Below, piece by piece: positions 22,080 through 32,779 of a stretch of DNA of 64,000 nt. Source of the stretch: Sanderia malayensis (taxonomy: Eukaryota; Cnidaria; Scyphozoa; Semaeostomeae; Pelagiidae); assembly GCA_013076295.1 (NCBI GenBank), contig RQOL01000859.1, positions 1 through 64,000 of the forward strand. The letters run 5' to 3'. The first letter of the stretch is position 1; each line of letters starts with the position of its first letter. The notes under the pieces were generated by a model. The model was not told the DNA's origin. It searched no databases and worked only from the letters and a program-made list of their open reading frames with translations. The position numbers were made by a program, and so were the translations under genes.

Positions 22080-22372
22080 AATTCAGCGACTTTTGGCCTT
22101 TTTCACGAAAGTTTGACACAGAAATTTCTTCAAAATTGCAATTCGCAAAACTTTATTTCTCGAAATTTTTCTAAAACTCACATTCGCGAAAATTTAACCA
22201 GTTATATCTGTAAAACCTGTTCAAATGTACATAAATATGTAAAATATTTTACATATTTTCTCTATTCGCGAAAGTTTATTTCGCAAAATTTTTTGGATTT
22301 CTAAATTTTTGTCCCCAAAAATTTCGTGAGTTTTTCATCTGCGAAAGTTTATCTGGCGAGAGTTTCTCCGAT
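22080..22372. repeat. Irregular array of TTCGCGAAA-type motifs
   Basis: At least eight imperfect copies of a short motif around TTCGCGAAA(A/G)TTTAT, spaced about 20-40 bp apart. The motif core is palindromic. No coding capacity; the 75-codon frame is an artefact. Confidence 0.65.
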
Positions 22373-22769
22373 TACAGTATTGATAAATTGTTGCCAAAGA
22401 ATTATATTTGTTGTTGTTTATTGCATTGTTCTACATCCTTAAATAGCCTGCATGGCTCCAGAAGTGACTGTGTACTTGGTATATTCACGTAAATGAGTAT
22501 ATTCAAGGTAGCAGTGTTAGGAATTTTTTCTACAAAGGTATTGAAGTTGAAAAGAAATTTAGAGTCATTTCCAGCTTTGCTGATTTAAAAAAAGAATGAA
22601 ATTCACTTTGTGGGTAGGTAAAACTTTCTTTAGAACTTCCATATGGAACGTTTTTATATTGTAGTATCATTTTTTGAAACAACTACATGCTGTGCATATT
22701 TCAATACAATGAAACCAATTTATAACAAAAACAGGAGATTCTGATCTAGAAAAGGCCTTTGGGGTTCAA

Positions 22770-23260
22770 AGGCCCATTGACAACATCAGAGATTCAAGAA
22801 CAAATCACTTTCTTGATTAAAAGAGCACAGTGAGATGTAAAAGGAACCAATCTGTTCCAGAACGATTGCAAGCTACTAAATTTAGTCATGAATGAAGATG
22901 GTTTCTACAAATGTAAGGGACGTATACAAGAAGTTTACCCTTTTTACTTGTCATTCAGACATCTCATCTCGGAGAAACTTGTAAAAAATGCACACCTGCA
23001 GACATTGCAGGGAGAAGTTTCTCTAACCATGTCGAAAATTCGATAGAACTACTGGATACCCAAGCTGAGAAGTCTTACAAAGAACGTCTTAGCAAAATGC
23101 TTGGGCTGCAAGAGATTTAATGCAACAGCTGCACCCGCCCCTCCGCAAGATAATTTGTCTTAAGAAAGATCTGAAGGAAGCATACCATTTGATGTTGTGG
23201 GAGTAGACTACGTGGGTCCAATCACAGTGAAGAGCGGGAACAATGTTTGGACCCTCAATT
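22770..23260 (+). pseudogene. BEL/Pao integrase fragment
   Basis: Plus-strand text typical of the BEL/Pao integrase zinc-binding region and the start of the core: GFYKCKGRIQEVYPFYLSFR, then AHLQTLQGEVSLTMSKIR (HHCC part), NYWIPKLRSL, CLGCKRFNA, and PFDVVGVDYVGPI carrying the first catalytic Asp. There are in-frame stops at about 22836, 23045 and 23162. The core breaks off after the first Asp. It has the opposite orientation to the RNase H fragment at 20830-21612. Confidence 0.88.
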
Positions 23261-23299
23261 GGGTTCCTGAATATATATGGTCTGGTATGTTTTTTATAG

Positions 23300-23557
23300 T
23301 TATGTGTCTCTCATATTACTGTCAGTTTGAGCTTTCAGAATATCTTCATCGCTGCAGCTTTTATTGAATTCAAAGTAATTATGCAGTGTAAAACAAGCTA
23401 AAACAAGAGCAGGAATCACTGTCAATTGCAGATCAATTTTCTTAGTCAGTATTCTCCAAGGAGCTTTTAGCTGTCCAACAGCACATTCGATAGGGTTTCG
23501 AGCACAGCACAGCAAATTATTAAAAACAACCATCCTGATTGGTTTTGCAACTTTCAT
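23300..23557 (-). pseudogene. Harbinger transposase C-terminal fragment
   Basis: Contains NPIECAVGQLKAPWRILTKK, which carries the third catalytic residue of Harbinger transposases, followed by ALVLACFTLHNYFEFN. It is close to Harbinger B (NPIECAFGRLKARWSVL) but diverged. The N-terminal and first two Asp motifs are absent. Confidence 0.88.
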
Positions 23558-23604
23558 ATTCTTTCATGCAATGAGCTGTAAGGTCTGGTACTCACTTGAG
23601 GTTT

Positions 23605-23772
23605 ATCACGATTACCCCAATGATGATTAGCTGTAATGGTGGTAATCCATAATAAGGACACTTACTGGAATCGTGTTTTCCACTGTATTCGTGAAAAAAC
23701 TGTGCGTGATTGATGATTACCCCAAAATTATATCAGAACTTTTTTATATTATTTTGGGGTAGTTGTGATTGG
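23605..23772. mobile_element. Candidate small MITE
   Basis: The inward-facing ends ATCACGATTACCCCA (about 23607) and TGGGGTAGTTGTGAT (about 23757) are inverted repeats with two mismatches, about 165 bp apart, non-coding. No clear target duplication. Confidence 0.4.
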
Positions 23773-23944
23773 CTGCTGTCAATTCCATTGTTCTAAATAA
23801 TAATAAGCATTTTAATAGGAAATCGTGAGGACATAAATTTGGAAGTACAGAGGATATAAGAAGATTGGTTGTTTCTGTTATCATTTTATCAATGATCTTT
23901 TCTCACTTTATTCATCTGTACTATATTTGATCACTCTTATAGCC

Positions 23945-24025
23945 TTAATTATCTATCCATCTATCTATCTATCTATGTATGTATCTATCTATCTATGTAT
24001 GTATCTATCTATCTATGTATGTATG

Positions 24026-24067
<42 letters not shown>

Positions 24068-24078
24068 GCTATCTATCC
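23945..24078 (+). repeat. (CTAT)n/(GTAT)n microsatellite
   Basis: Interrupted CTAT/GTAT tetranucleotide tract of about 130 bp. The open frame across it is an artefact. Confidence 0.97.
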
Positions 24079-24079
24079 T

Positions 24080-25330
24080 TTACTGAATCTTGTATTGTGT
24101 GATCATCTGTGTGGGAAGCATTGATATACTTGAGTACGATAATTTTGGAATTATGCATCTGATTAGAACTAATTAAGTGATAGGAACAATGAAATACCGA
24201 GTTCCCCAGATCTGTAGATTGACAATGAATTTCACAACAGAAAAATATAGGCTTTGTTATAGGTTTTATATCTACCGTTTTATATCATTTCCATTCCTAA
24301 CCTTCTCATGCACTGTCCATAGCCCTATGATGGGAAAACGCATGATAATAACAAATCTGGCATACAACAAAAGTTTTCAACTGATCCAAAACTTTATCAG
24401 GTATGTGGAAGCAAAGTAGCATGTATAGAGAAAAGAATGAAAAGAGTGTAATTGCCATGAAGTTGGTTTCAATTTTTAATAAGATTTATAACCTGACTTC
24501 ATTTGAGGATTCCCTTTCAAATATTTCTTAATGGAGTAGATTCAAGAACCTGTAAAAAATGTAAGATCTAATTATAGATTCAAAAATTAGATAACATTGA
24601 AAACCTTTAGGCATTATGGGCCCATGTACATGAGACCAAAAATTCCTCCTAAAGCAATGGGAGTACTTCCATAAATTCCAAATGCCACGTTTCCTGCTAA
24701 AGTTTTCTAAAATCTAAGACACACTTCAAGGAGCACCCAATGATTGATTTGATAGTTGGCTTCCTTATTGTGCGCGTTTTTCTGCCTGAAAAAATAATTT
24801 GAATTTCATAATTGCTTTCATCTTGTCGGGGTACATGTATACGAGTAACATCTGTTATCAAAATGGCTGGCATTATGTAGACAATTTGTAAATCAGAGTT
24901 TTTCTGAAAATGAGAAATCTGGCTCTCATAATACAGACTTTTTTTAAGATTCTCAGGATCCAAGCCTTTACATGAGTGCACCTCTATCTTATGTAACACA
25001 GAGTTTTAGCAGAATGAGTACTCCGCTATCGACATGATTTGTACTATCACATATTCCTATGCATGGATTTCCAACACAGTTCACCTTTCCTTTGCAATGA
25101 ACGTTATCAATTTTGTTCCAATAAATATACAGTTATGAAAAGCAGCATAAAAAATTCTTTGTCAGACATCTTGCTTGTAAAAAAAGTAACAGAGAAAGGA
25201 GACAACATTTAATTTGTGTTGACATGTATCACCGAGAAAACAAGAGGCAATTGGGATGCTCACAAGCATCCGAATACTAATTAAGCGGCCCTTTTCATCC
25301 CTATTAAAATGTTTGGCTGGTAGAATTTCT
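24080..25330. other. Intergenic DNA, nothing recognised
   Basis: No supported gene. A 100-codon minus-strand frame at 24697-24999 has no recognisable motif. Confidence 0.45.
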
Positions 25331-25656
25331 AAGGGCCTGCTTACATGGAAGCGGGCTGGCCCTGCTTACATGAGATATGAGTAAACAATGAATTCCGTTG
25401 TCATGTCTAGTTGCGCTTACATGAAAGGCGGACTGGCTCGTTCAGGCAACATCCGTGAAAAAGACAGACGGATCTCGCCTGACCGAGATTTGTGCGAACA
25501 ACAAATTCCTTTGTTATTTCCTAGCGTGCTTACATGAATACCGGGCCAGCCCGGGTAGGCGAGGTGATCATGAATATTAAAATAGAACACATGCGCAAAA
25601 TGAACTGCTTTGGCGCGATTTTGTATTTGTATGGGTTTTTACTCTTGACTGAAATC

Positions 25657-26703
25657 ATGGCTGCTGGCAAGACGCTTCATGCGAAGAAAATACAACTTAA
25701 ATGGTCATCTGAAATGGTGAACAGTCTTTTGGTCTGTTTACAAGCCTATCAGGCTAAAATGGAGTTTCAAGGACTCCATTTTGACGGTGACAGGCCCGCT
25801 CAATATCGAGAAATGAGAACAGAAATGGCAAAAATATACGCAGAAGATGGAACGTTTGGGCCTATCGAGGTATCAACTTCGCCAACACCTCTCGGCGAAT
25901 TATCAAAAGAAGACAGAGAAAAATATTCCAAGAAAAAACAGGAAGAAGCAAGCAGCATGAAAGAAGGTAATCATAGAATTGTGGAGAAATTGAAAGAAAT
26001 CCGACAGAATTTTTCGAAAGCTGCCACTGCAGGAAGCAGAAGTGGGAGCGGAAAATTTGTTTACGAATTTTACGATGTTTTAGTTGGCATTTGAGGTGGA
26101 TCACCTACCACTGAACCCCTTGCGTGTGGAGTTACATCATTTGCGAATCTTATTCAGGCTCCTGAAGTAGAAGAAGAGATTCCTGATGGTGTTTTGTTAA
26201 ATGACAGTGTTGAAGACCAGACATTGTCAACTGAAACCAGAACACCCAACAGCAGAAAAAGGCCAGCTTCCTCCAGTGGCAATGCAGTACCACACCTAAT
26301 TGACAACAAAATAAGGCACTTGGAAAAATCGTTGTCATCTGCACAGAGAGACCAAATCTTTTTATCTGAAGCAAAGGAAGACAAAGAGATTAGACGTGAT
26401 TTAGGAAATTCAATTCTGAAATCATCTGACATGTTCAGTAATGCCTTGGGAAATGTCACTGCATCAATGACACAGCTTGGAAACAGCATTTGCAAATCCA
26501 TTGAAATGCTTGCCCAGGCAATGATTGCTGCAAATCAGACAAGGCATGCTGTAAACCAAAATTTGTTTTACCAAAATCCTGGTATGACTGCTGCACAGAC
26601 TGGAGAAATGTACCATGCACAAGCAAACATTCCATACCATCATCCAAGTCAGTCTTTCCAGCAGCAACAAAATGTTGAAGAAAATGTTTACCAATCACTA
26701 TGA
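25657..26703 (+). pseudogene. Harbinger B Myb/SANT-like accessory protein, one in-frame TGA
   Basis: Putative DNA-binding partner of the transposase. I chose ATG 25657 because it begins a basic, helical segment (MAAGKTLHAKKIQLKWSSEM) typical of trihelix/SANT-like accessory proteins; an earlier ATG at 25534 lies within the terminal motifs. The first part runs to a TGA at 26092-26094, and the same frame continues to 26703 with a Gln-rich tail (HHPSQSFQQQQNVEENV). The context (GI-stop-GGSPTTEP) suits a TGG-to-TGA change. Full length would be about 348 codons. Confidence 0.75.
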
Positions 26704-26839
26704 AATTTTGAACTATATATCTGGACTTCGATGTAATACATTTTACGAACATTTGGACACATGATTATAATTATTCACTATGATTATTATTATATTTAAT
26801 TATAATTATAGATATTCACTATTATTCTATACTATGATA

Positions 26840-27897
26840 CTATAGATAATCAGGAAGGTTCAATGTAATGTACTTTGTTAAAATGTCCCTAACAAGTTCT
26901 CCCTCACTATTGTCACATGAATAAATCCGATCACGTACGTTGTTTGCTTCTGCTGCTGATGCTACTTTGATTTGGGACTTCACTAATTCTTCATCAATAT
27001 ATGTCTTGCTCTTTTCACAGAAATTGTGTAACACAAAGCAAGCAAAAATTACAGTTGGCACTATTGTTAGATTTAAGTCAACTTTTCTGGTCAAAACTGA
27101 CCACCTTGCTTTGAGTCGACCAAAAGCACACTCAATTGGGTTTCTAGCAGACCTTAGTAGGTTATTGAAAATCACCTTGGCATTTCCATCACAAGTCTCA
27201 TATTCTTTCATACAGTGAGGTAAAAGTGGGTATGTAGGGTCACCAATCAAATAATTTGGAACTTTTTCAAAACCTGGAATCACTGTTTGAAAAGTTCCTG
27301 GTAATGTCTCATCTCTCAGTTGTTTACTAATTTCAGAATTTGAAAAAACTTTTGCATCATGTACACTGCCTGGCCATCTGCAGTCTACATCCATGAACAT
27401 GCCTTTGTAATCACAAACAGCCTGCACATTTAGTGAATAATACCCTTTGTATGAATAAAAATCCTGCGAATGTTCAACTGGTTTCTTTATTGCAACATGA
27501 GTCCCATCAATACAACAAAATGCCTGAACCATCCCATATTTCCCTTCAAATTCTGCAACTTTTCTTCTCCTTTCGTCTTCATTCTTGGGTAACTTTATGT
27601 ATTTTGGTCCAAGTATTGTTGTAAAGGTTTTGCACATTTGAAAAATCACATGAGACACAGTTGATGTAGCAATTCCAAAAGTATTTGCAGTCATCTGCAA
27701 AGATCCAGTATCCTTTAAATAATATAGAGCCACAGCAAGTTTCTTTTGGCACTCAAAGCACGATAATTGGGAGATTTGGGATCTGGTATCAAGTATGGCT
27801 GTAATTCTGACAGCAAAAGCATAAATTCTTGCCTGGACAGCCTAAAATTTTTGAAATAAGGAAATGAAGCTGAGAATATTGGATGGAATAAAATCAA
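26840..27897 (-). pseudogene. Harbinger B transposase, copy 1
   Basis: DDE transposase in two frames. The N-terminal part, 27897-27715, has FRLSRQEFMLLLSELQPYLI and the main frame, 27733-26840, has 297 codons. A 1-bp indel at about 27730-27750 separates them. The catalytic residues are present: CIDGTHVAI (Asp, residue 76 of the main frame), SVHDAKVF (Asp 126) and NPIECAFGRLKARW (Glu 201). It ends 137 bp from the end of the accessory gene, in convergent orientation. It is otherwise uninterrupted. Confidence 0.9.
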
Positions 27898-27932
27898 AAG
27901 GCTTTGATTCTATTCCATCCGATATTCTCAGC
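27869..27932. repeat. 64-bp hairpin at the transposase 5' end
   Basis: GCTGAGAATATTGGATGGAA and TTCCATCCGATATTCTCAGC form the arms, with a loop containing AAATCAAAAGGCTTTGAT that is itself partly paired. An identical hairpin is at 30579-30642 in the second copy. It overlaps the first codons of the transposase frame. Confidence 0.9.
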
Positions 27933-28097
27933 ATGATTTTGTGTTTCTAGATTAAAACTGTAGACATAAAGAAACCAACTTCTGGTGACGTATTTCTCTA
28001 GTATTTCAGCATTTCCAGTACTGAAATTCCAGTTTTTGGTCAATCAACATAAAAGAGACAATGTTCCTATGTTGCATCCACATGCCTTATCAATGTA

Positions 28098-28733
28098 CAC
28101 TGGGGGTTCCAAAAGTATTGCAACGCCTGACAAAAAATGGCGTCTAAAAGTGGCCTGAGGCCTGAGCAAGGAAATTTACATAAAAATATATAAATACCAA
28201 ACGGGTTTCAATAGCGAATTTCTTTAGCAGAAATGTACTCAGAATTTCATAAATTTTCAAATGAAAACATATTTTAAACTATATCATATTGTTTTGCAAT
28301 AATATTAGAAAAAACTGCGAAGAGGTCCCTTAAAAATGTTTACGAAAATTTTGAAGTGCAGAATATAAAACGCCAATAATTATAATTTCTTTCACTCAAA
28401 GCCACGCAAATTCTCTCTCATTTAAAAGAGAATGTTTTAAAACTTTGAAAAATAGGAGAATTATTTAGGTAACTGTCTTGACCTTTTACAATTCACAGTT
28501 TAAGTATTTGTCTATCATTTTAGGAATTTGATTTGACAAAACCTATTTTTCCGTAATATCTTTTTTCAGAGTAAAAAAAGAAGGTTAAGCGCCATAGCAA
28601 AAAATCAGACATAGATATTCCTATAATTTGTTTCAAATATTATAATTTGCTATAATTTTTAAGGGCTTAATATTTTTTGAAGTGAACGAAAATTTTATTT
28701 TTTAAAACCCAATTTGAAATTTGAAAAACAAAA
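28098..28733. mobile_element. Truncated left half of the foldback element
   Basis: Same sequence as 30808-31444; it stops at the duplication junction. The inverted right arm is missing here. Confidence 0.9.
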
Positions 28734-29412
28734 CACTGCAGGAAGCAGAAGTGGGAGCGGAAAATTTGTTTACGAATTTTACGATGTTTTAGTTGGCATT
28801 TGAGGTGGATCACCTACCACTGAACCCCTTGCGTGTGGAGTTACATCATTTGCGAATCTTATTCAGGCTCCTGAAGTAGAAGAAGAGATTCCTGATGGTG
28901 TTTTGTTAAATGACAGTGTTGAAGACCAGACATTGTCAACTGAAACCAGAACACCCAACAGCAGAAAAAGGCCAGCTTCCTCCAGTGGCAATGCAGTACC
29001 ACACCTAATTGACAACAAAATAAGGCACTTGGAAAAATCGTTGTCATCTGCACAGAGAGACCAAATCTTTTTATCTGAAGCAAAGGAAGACAAAGAGATT
29101 AGACGTGATTTAGGAAATTCAATTCTGAAATCATCTGACATGTTCAGTAATGCCTTGGGAAATGTCACTGCATCAATGACACAGCTTGGAAACAGCATTT
29201 GCAAATCCATTGAAATGCTTGCCCAGGCAATGATTGCTGCAAATCAGACAAGGCATGCTGTAAACCAAAATTTGTTTTACCAAAATCCTGGTATGACTGC
29301 TGCACAGACTGGAGAAATGTACCATGCACAAGCAAACATTCCATACCATCATCCAAGTCAGTCTTTCCAGCAGCAACAAAATGTTGAAGAAAATGTTTAC
29401 CAATCACTATGA
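28734..29412 (+). pseudogene. Harbinger B accessory gene, 5'-truncated copy
   Basis: Identical to 26025-26703, so it lacks the first part including the start and SANT-like region. It carries the same TGA as copy 1, which shows the stop existed before the duplication. Confidence 0.92.
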
Positions 29413-29549
29413 AATTTTGAACTATATATCTGGACTTCGATGTAATACATTTTACGAACATTTGGACACATGATTATAATTATTCACTATGATTATTATT
29501 ATATATTAATTATAATTATAGATATTCACTATTATTCTATACTATGATA

Positions 29550-30607
29550 CTATAGATAATCAGGAAGGTTCAATGTAATGTACTTTGTTAAAATGTCCCT
29601 AACAAGTTCTCCCTCACTATTGTCACATGAATAAATCCGATCACGTACGTTGTTTGCTTCTGCTGCTGATGCTACTTTGATTTGGGACTTCACTAATTCT
29701 TCATCAATATATGTCTTGCTCTTTTCACAGAAATTGTGTAACACAAAGCAAGCAAAAATTACAGTTGGCACTATTGTTAGATTTAAGTCAACTTTTCTGG
29801 TCAAAACTGACCACCTTGCTTTGAGTCGACCAAAAGCACACTCAATTGGGTTTCTAGCAGACCTTAGTAGGTTATTGAAAATCACCTTGGCATTTCCATC
29901 ACAAGTCTCATATTCTTTCATACAGTGAGGTAAAAGTGGGTATGTAGGGTCACCAATCAAATAATTTGGAACTTTTTCAAAACCTGGAATCACTGTTTGA
30001 AAAGTTCCTGGTAATGTCTCATCTCTCAGTTGTTTACTAATTTCAGAATTTGAAAAAACTTTTGCATCATGTACACTGCCTGGCCATCTGCAGTCTACAT
30101 CCATGAACATGCCTTTGTAATCACAAACAGCCTGCACATTTAGTGAATAATACCCTTTGTATGAATAAAAATCCTGCGAATGTTCAACTGGTTTCTTTAT
30201 TGCAACATGAGTCCCATCAATACAACAAAATGCCTGAACCATCCCATATTTCCCTTCAAATTCTGCAACTTTTCTTCTCCTTTCGTCTTCATTCTTGGGT
30301 AACTTTATGTATTTTGGTCCAAGTATTGTTGTAAAGGTTTTGCACATTTGAAAAATCACATGAGACACAGTTGATGTAGCAATTCCAAAAGTATTTGCAG
30401 TCATCTGCAAAGATCCAGTATCCTTTAAATAATATAGAGCCACAGCAAGTTTCTTTTGGCACTCAAAGCACGATAATTGGGAGATTTGGGATCTGGTATC
30501 AAGTATGGCTGTAATTCTGACAGCAAAAGCATAAATTCTTGCCTGGACAGCCTAAAATTTTTGAAATAAGGAAATGAAGCTGAGAATATTGGATGGAATA
30601 AAATCAA
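29550..30607 (-). pseudogene. Harbinger B transposase, copy 2
   Basis: Predicted protein identical to copy 1 (26840-27897), with the same frameshift between the N-terminal segment (30607-30425) and the main 297-codon frame (30443-29550). All three catalytic residues are retained. Confidence 0.92.
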
Positions 30608-30807
30608 AAGGCTTTGATTCTATTCCATCCGATATTCTCAGCATGATTTTGTGTTTCTAGATTAAAACTGTAGACATAAAGAAACCAACTTCTGGTGACG
30701 TATTTCTCTAGTATTTCAGCATTTCCAGTACTGAAATTCCAGTTTTTGGTCAATCAACATAAAAGAGACAATGTTCCTATGTTGCATCCACATGCCTTAT
30801 CAATGTA

Positions 30808-31879
30808 CACTGGGGGTTCCAAAAGTATTGCAACGCCTGACAAAAAAATGGCGTCTAAAAGTGGCCTGAGGCCTGAGCAAGGAAATTTACATAAAATATA
30901 TAAATACCAAACGGGTTTCAATAGCGAATTTCTTTAGCAGAAATGTACTCAGAATTTCATAAATTTTCAAATGAAAACATATTTTAAACTATATCATATT
31001 GTTTTGCAATAATATTAAAAGAAAACTGCGAAGAGGTCCCTTAAAAATGTTTACGAAAATTTTGAAGTGCAGAATATAAAACGCCAATAATTATAATTTC
31101 TTTCACTCAAAGCCACGCAAATTCTCTCTCATTTAAAAGAGAATGTTTTAAAACTTTGAAAAATAGGAGAATTATTTAGGTAACTGTCTTGACCTTTTAC
31201 AATTCACAGTTTAAGTATTTGTCTATCATTTTAGGAATTTGATTTGACAAAACCTATTTTTCCGTAATATCTTTTTTCAGAGTAAAAAAAGAAGGTTAAG
31301 CGCCATAGCAAAAAATCAGACATAGATATTCCTATAATTTGTTTCAAATATTATAATTTGCTATAATTTTTAAGGGCTTAATATTTTTTGAAGTGAACGA
31401 AAATTTTATTTTTTAAAACCCAATTTGAAATTTGAAAAACAAAACATATGCTTCTGAAATTGTAAACAAAGACTTAAACCGTGAATTGTAAAAGGTCAAG
31501 ACAGTCACCAAAATAATTCTTATATTTTACAAAATGTTAAAGCATTCTCTTCTAAATGAGAGAGAATTTGTGTGGCTTTAAGTGAAAGAAATTATGATTA
31601 TTGACGTTTTAATTATTCTACTTCGATAAATTTTCGCAAACATTTTTAAGGGACCTCTTCACAGTTTTCTTTAAATATTATTATAAAACAATATGATATA
31701 GTTTACACTATGTTTTCACTTGAAAATTTATGAAATTTTGAGTATATTTCTGCTAAAGAAATTCGCGATTGAAGCCCGTTTGGTAGTTTTATATTGTTAT
31801 GTAAATTTTCTTGCTTGGGCCTCTGGCCACTTTTAGACGCCATTTTTTATCAGGTGTTGCAATACTTTTGGAACCCCAG
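30808..31879. mobile_element. Foldback/long-TIR Tc1-mariner-like element, 1.07 kb
   Basis: Arms of about 400 bp (30808-31215 and 31470-31879) are inverted copies of each other, diverged by roughly 10%. The tips read CACTGGGGGTTCCAAAAGTA and, inverted, CTGGGGTTCCAAAAGTATTG. TA dinucleotides flank both tips (30806-30807 and 31880-31881), as for Tc1/mariner. No transposase frame; non-autonomous. Confidence 0.85.
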
Positions 31880-31889
31880 TATATGTTCA

Positions 31890-32760
31890 TGGTAATTTAT
31901 ACCTCCCACATTCTTCCCGCGGTGGTCTCAAATCAACCTCAGGCTTGATACCTTTATGTTCTTTTCTGCATTTCCAACCAAATGCACATTAAAATGTTTG
32001 CGAAACTAAGAGTTGTACAAATAAGGACTGTTGAAAACTCATTTAAATGCCCTATATCAATCATGTCCCATATTTAGGCCAAATAGACCAGGCTGTGTTT
32101 GAGGGAAGGGTAACCTGGAAGCGACCTTTTTGACAGTACCCTTTACTCTCTAAGCTGTACTTAGAGACAAATAAAAACTTTGGTGAACAGGCCAACTGCC
32201 TTACCTTTAACAAATTGGGGCATGTTTTTAAGCAAGGGGTCAAAATTCTTGCCATCGTAAAGCAAGAGTGAAAGTAGAGGACATTAGGCGTTTTCTTGAA
32301 TGTTTACAGCATTCCTGGTATTCTTGGTGAGTAAATTGGAATGATAATGTGCATAAAAAAGATTTCTTACCAAAGATGTGCGTTTATATCAAAATTCGGT
32401 GGGTAATGTTCACAAATTTTGACCTTAATTTTGAAAATAAACCTAAAAATTGTGTTTACAAAAACGTAGCTTTGAAAAGTATAAATTAGCAAATGTAAAT
32501 ATTTATGATGGCCTTGGATTATTTCAAGTTTTCTTATGAAAAAGTTTATAATAATATTTGTAAAGTCTTCCTTCGAAACCCCCACTACTTATTGTTAGAA
32601 TTTTTTTGTCAATCATGTTCTGTGATAGTATTCTACAATTGATAAAGACAGAAGGAGACATTTAGTCTTTGCAAAGAAAAATGAAATGTGTCGTTCATTA
32701 TCAGTACCAGGAAGCAAATTACTTTGATTTAAAACCTTTTTGAGAAAACCAATATTCGAG
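31890..32760. other. Intergenic DNA, nothing recognised
   Basis: No coding pattern that I can support on either strand. Confidence 0.45.
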
Positions 32761-32779
32761 ACTACTTGAAGCTAAGAAA

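Larger units (their letters stand above)
25333..28097. mobile_element. PIF/Harbinger transposon B, first copy
   Basis: Contains a plus-strand accessory gene and a convergent minus-strand transposase. The likely left end near 25333 has four GCTTACATG motifs (25339, 25364, 25415, 25528) with GGGCTGGCC-type neighbours, which look like subterminal binding sites. I could not find a matching right TIR, so the right boundary is a guess. Confidence 0.7.
26025..31444. repeat. 2.7-kb tandem duplication (26025-28733 and 28734-31444)
   Basis: The two units are almost identical over about 2.71 kb. The only differences I saw are in a few bases or small indels (for example ATATTTAAT versus ATATATTAAT near 29504, and A-run lengths near 30846 and 28174). 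The junction at 28733/28734 joins the middle of the foldback element to the middle of the accessory gene, with the 2-bp microhomology CA. Confidence 0.95.

Noticed and set aside
23927..24124. Open frame across the CTAT microsatellite
   Set aside because: A simple-sequence artefact with no other support.
26150..26752. Minus-strand frames of 74-115 codons opposite the Harbinger B accessory gene
   Set aside because: Antisense shadows; the plus strand has a longer frame with sensible context, and both copies share it.
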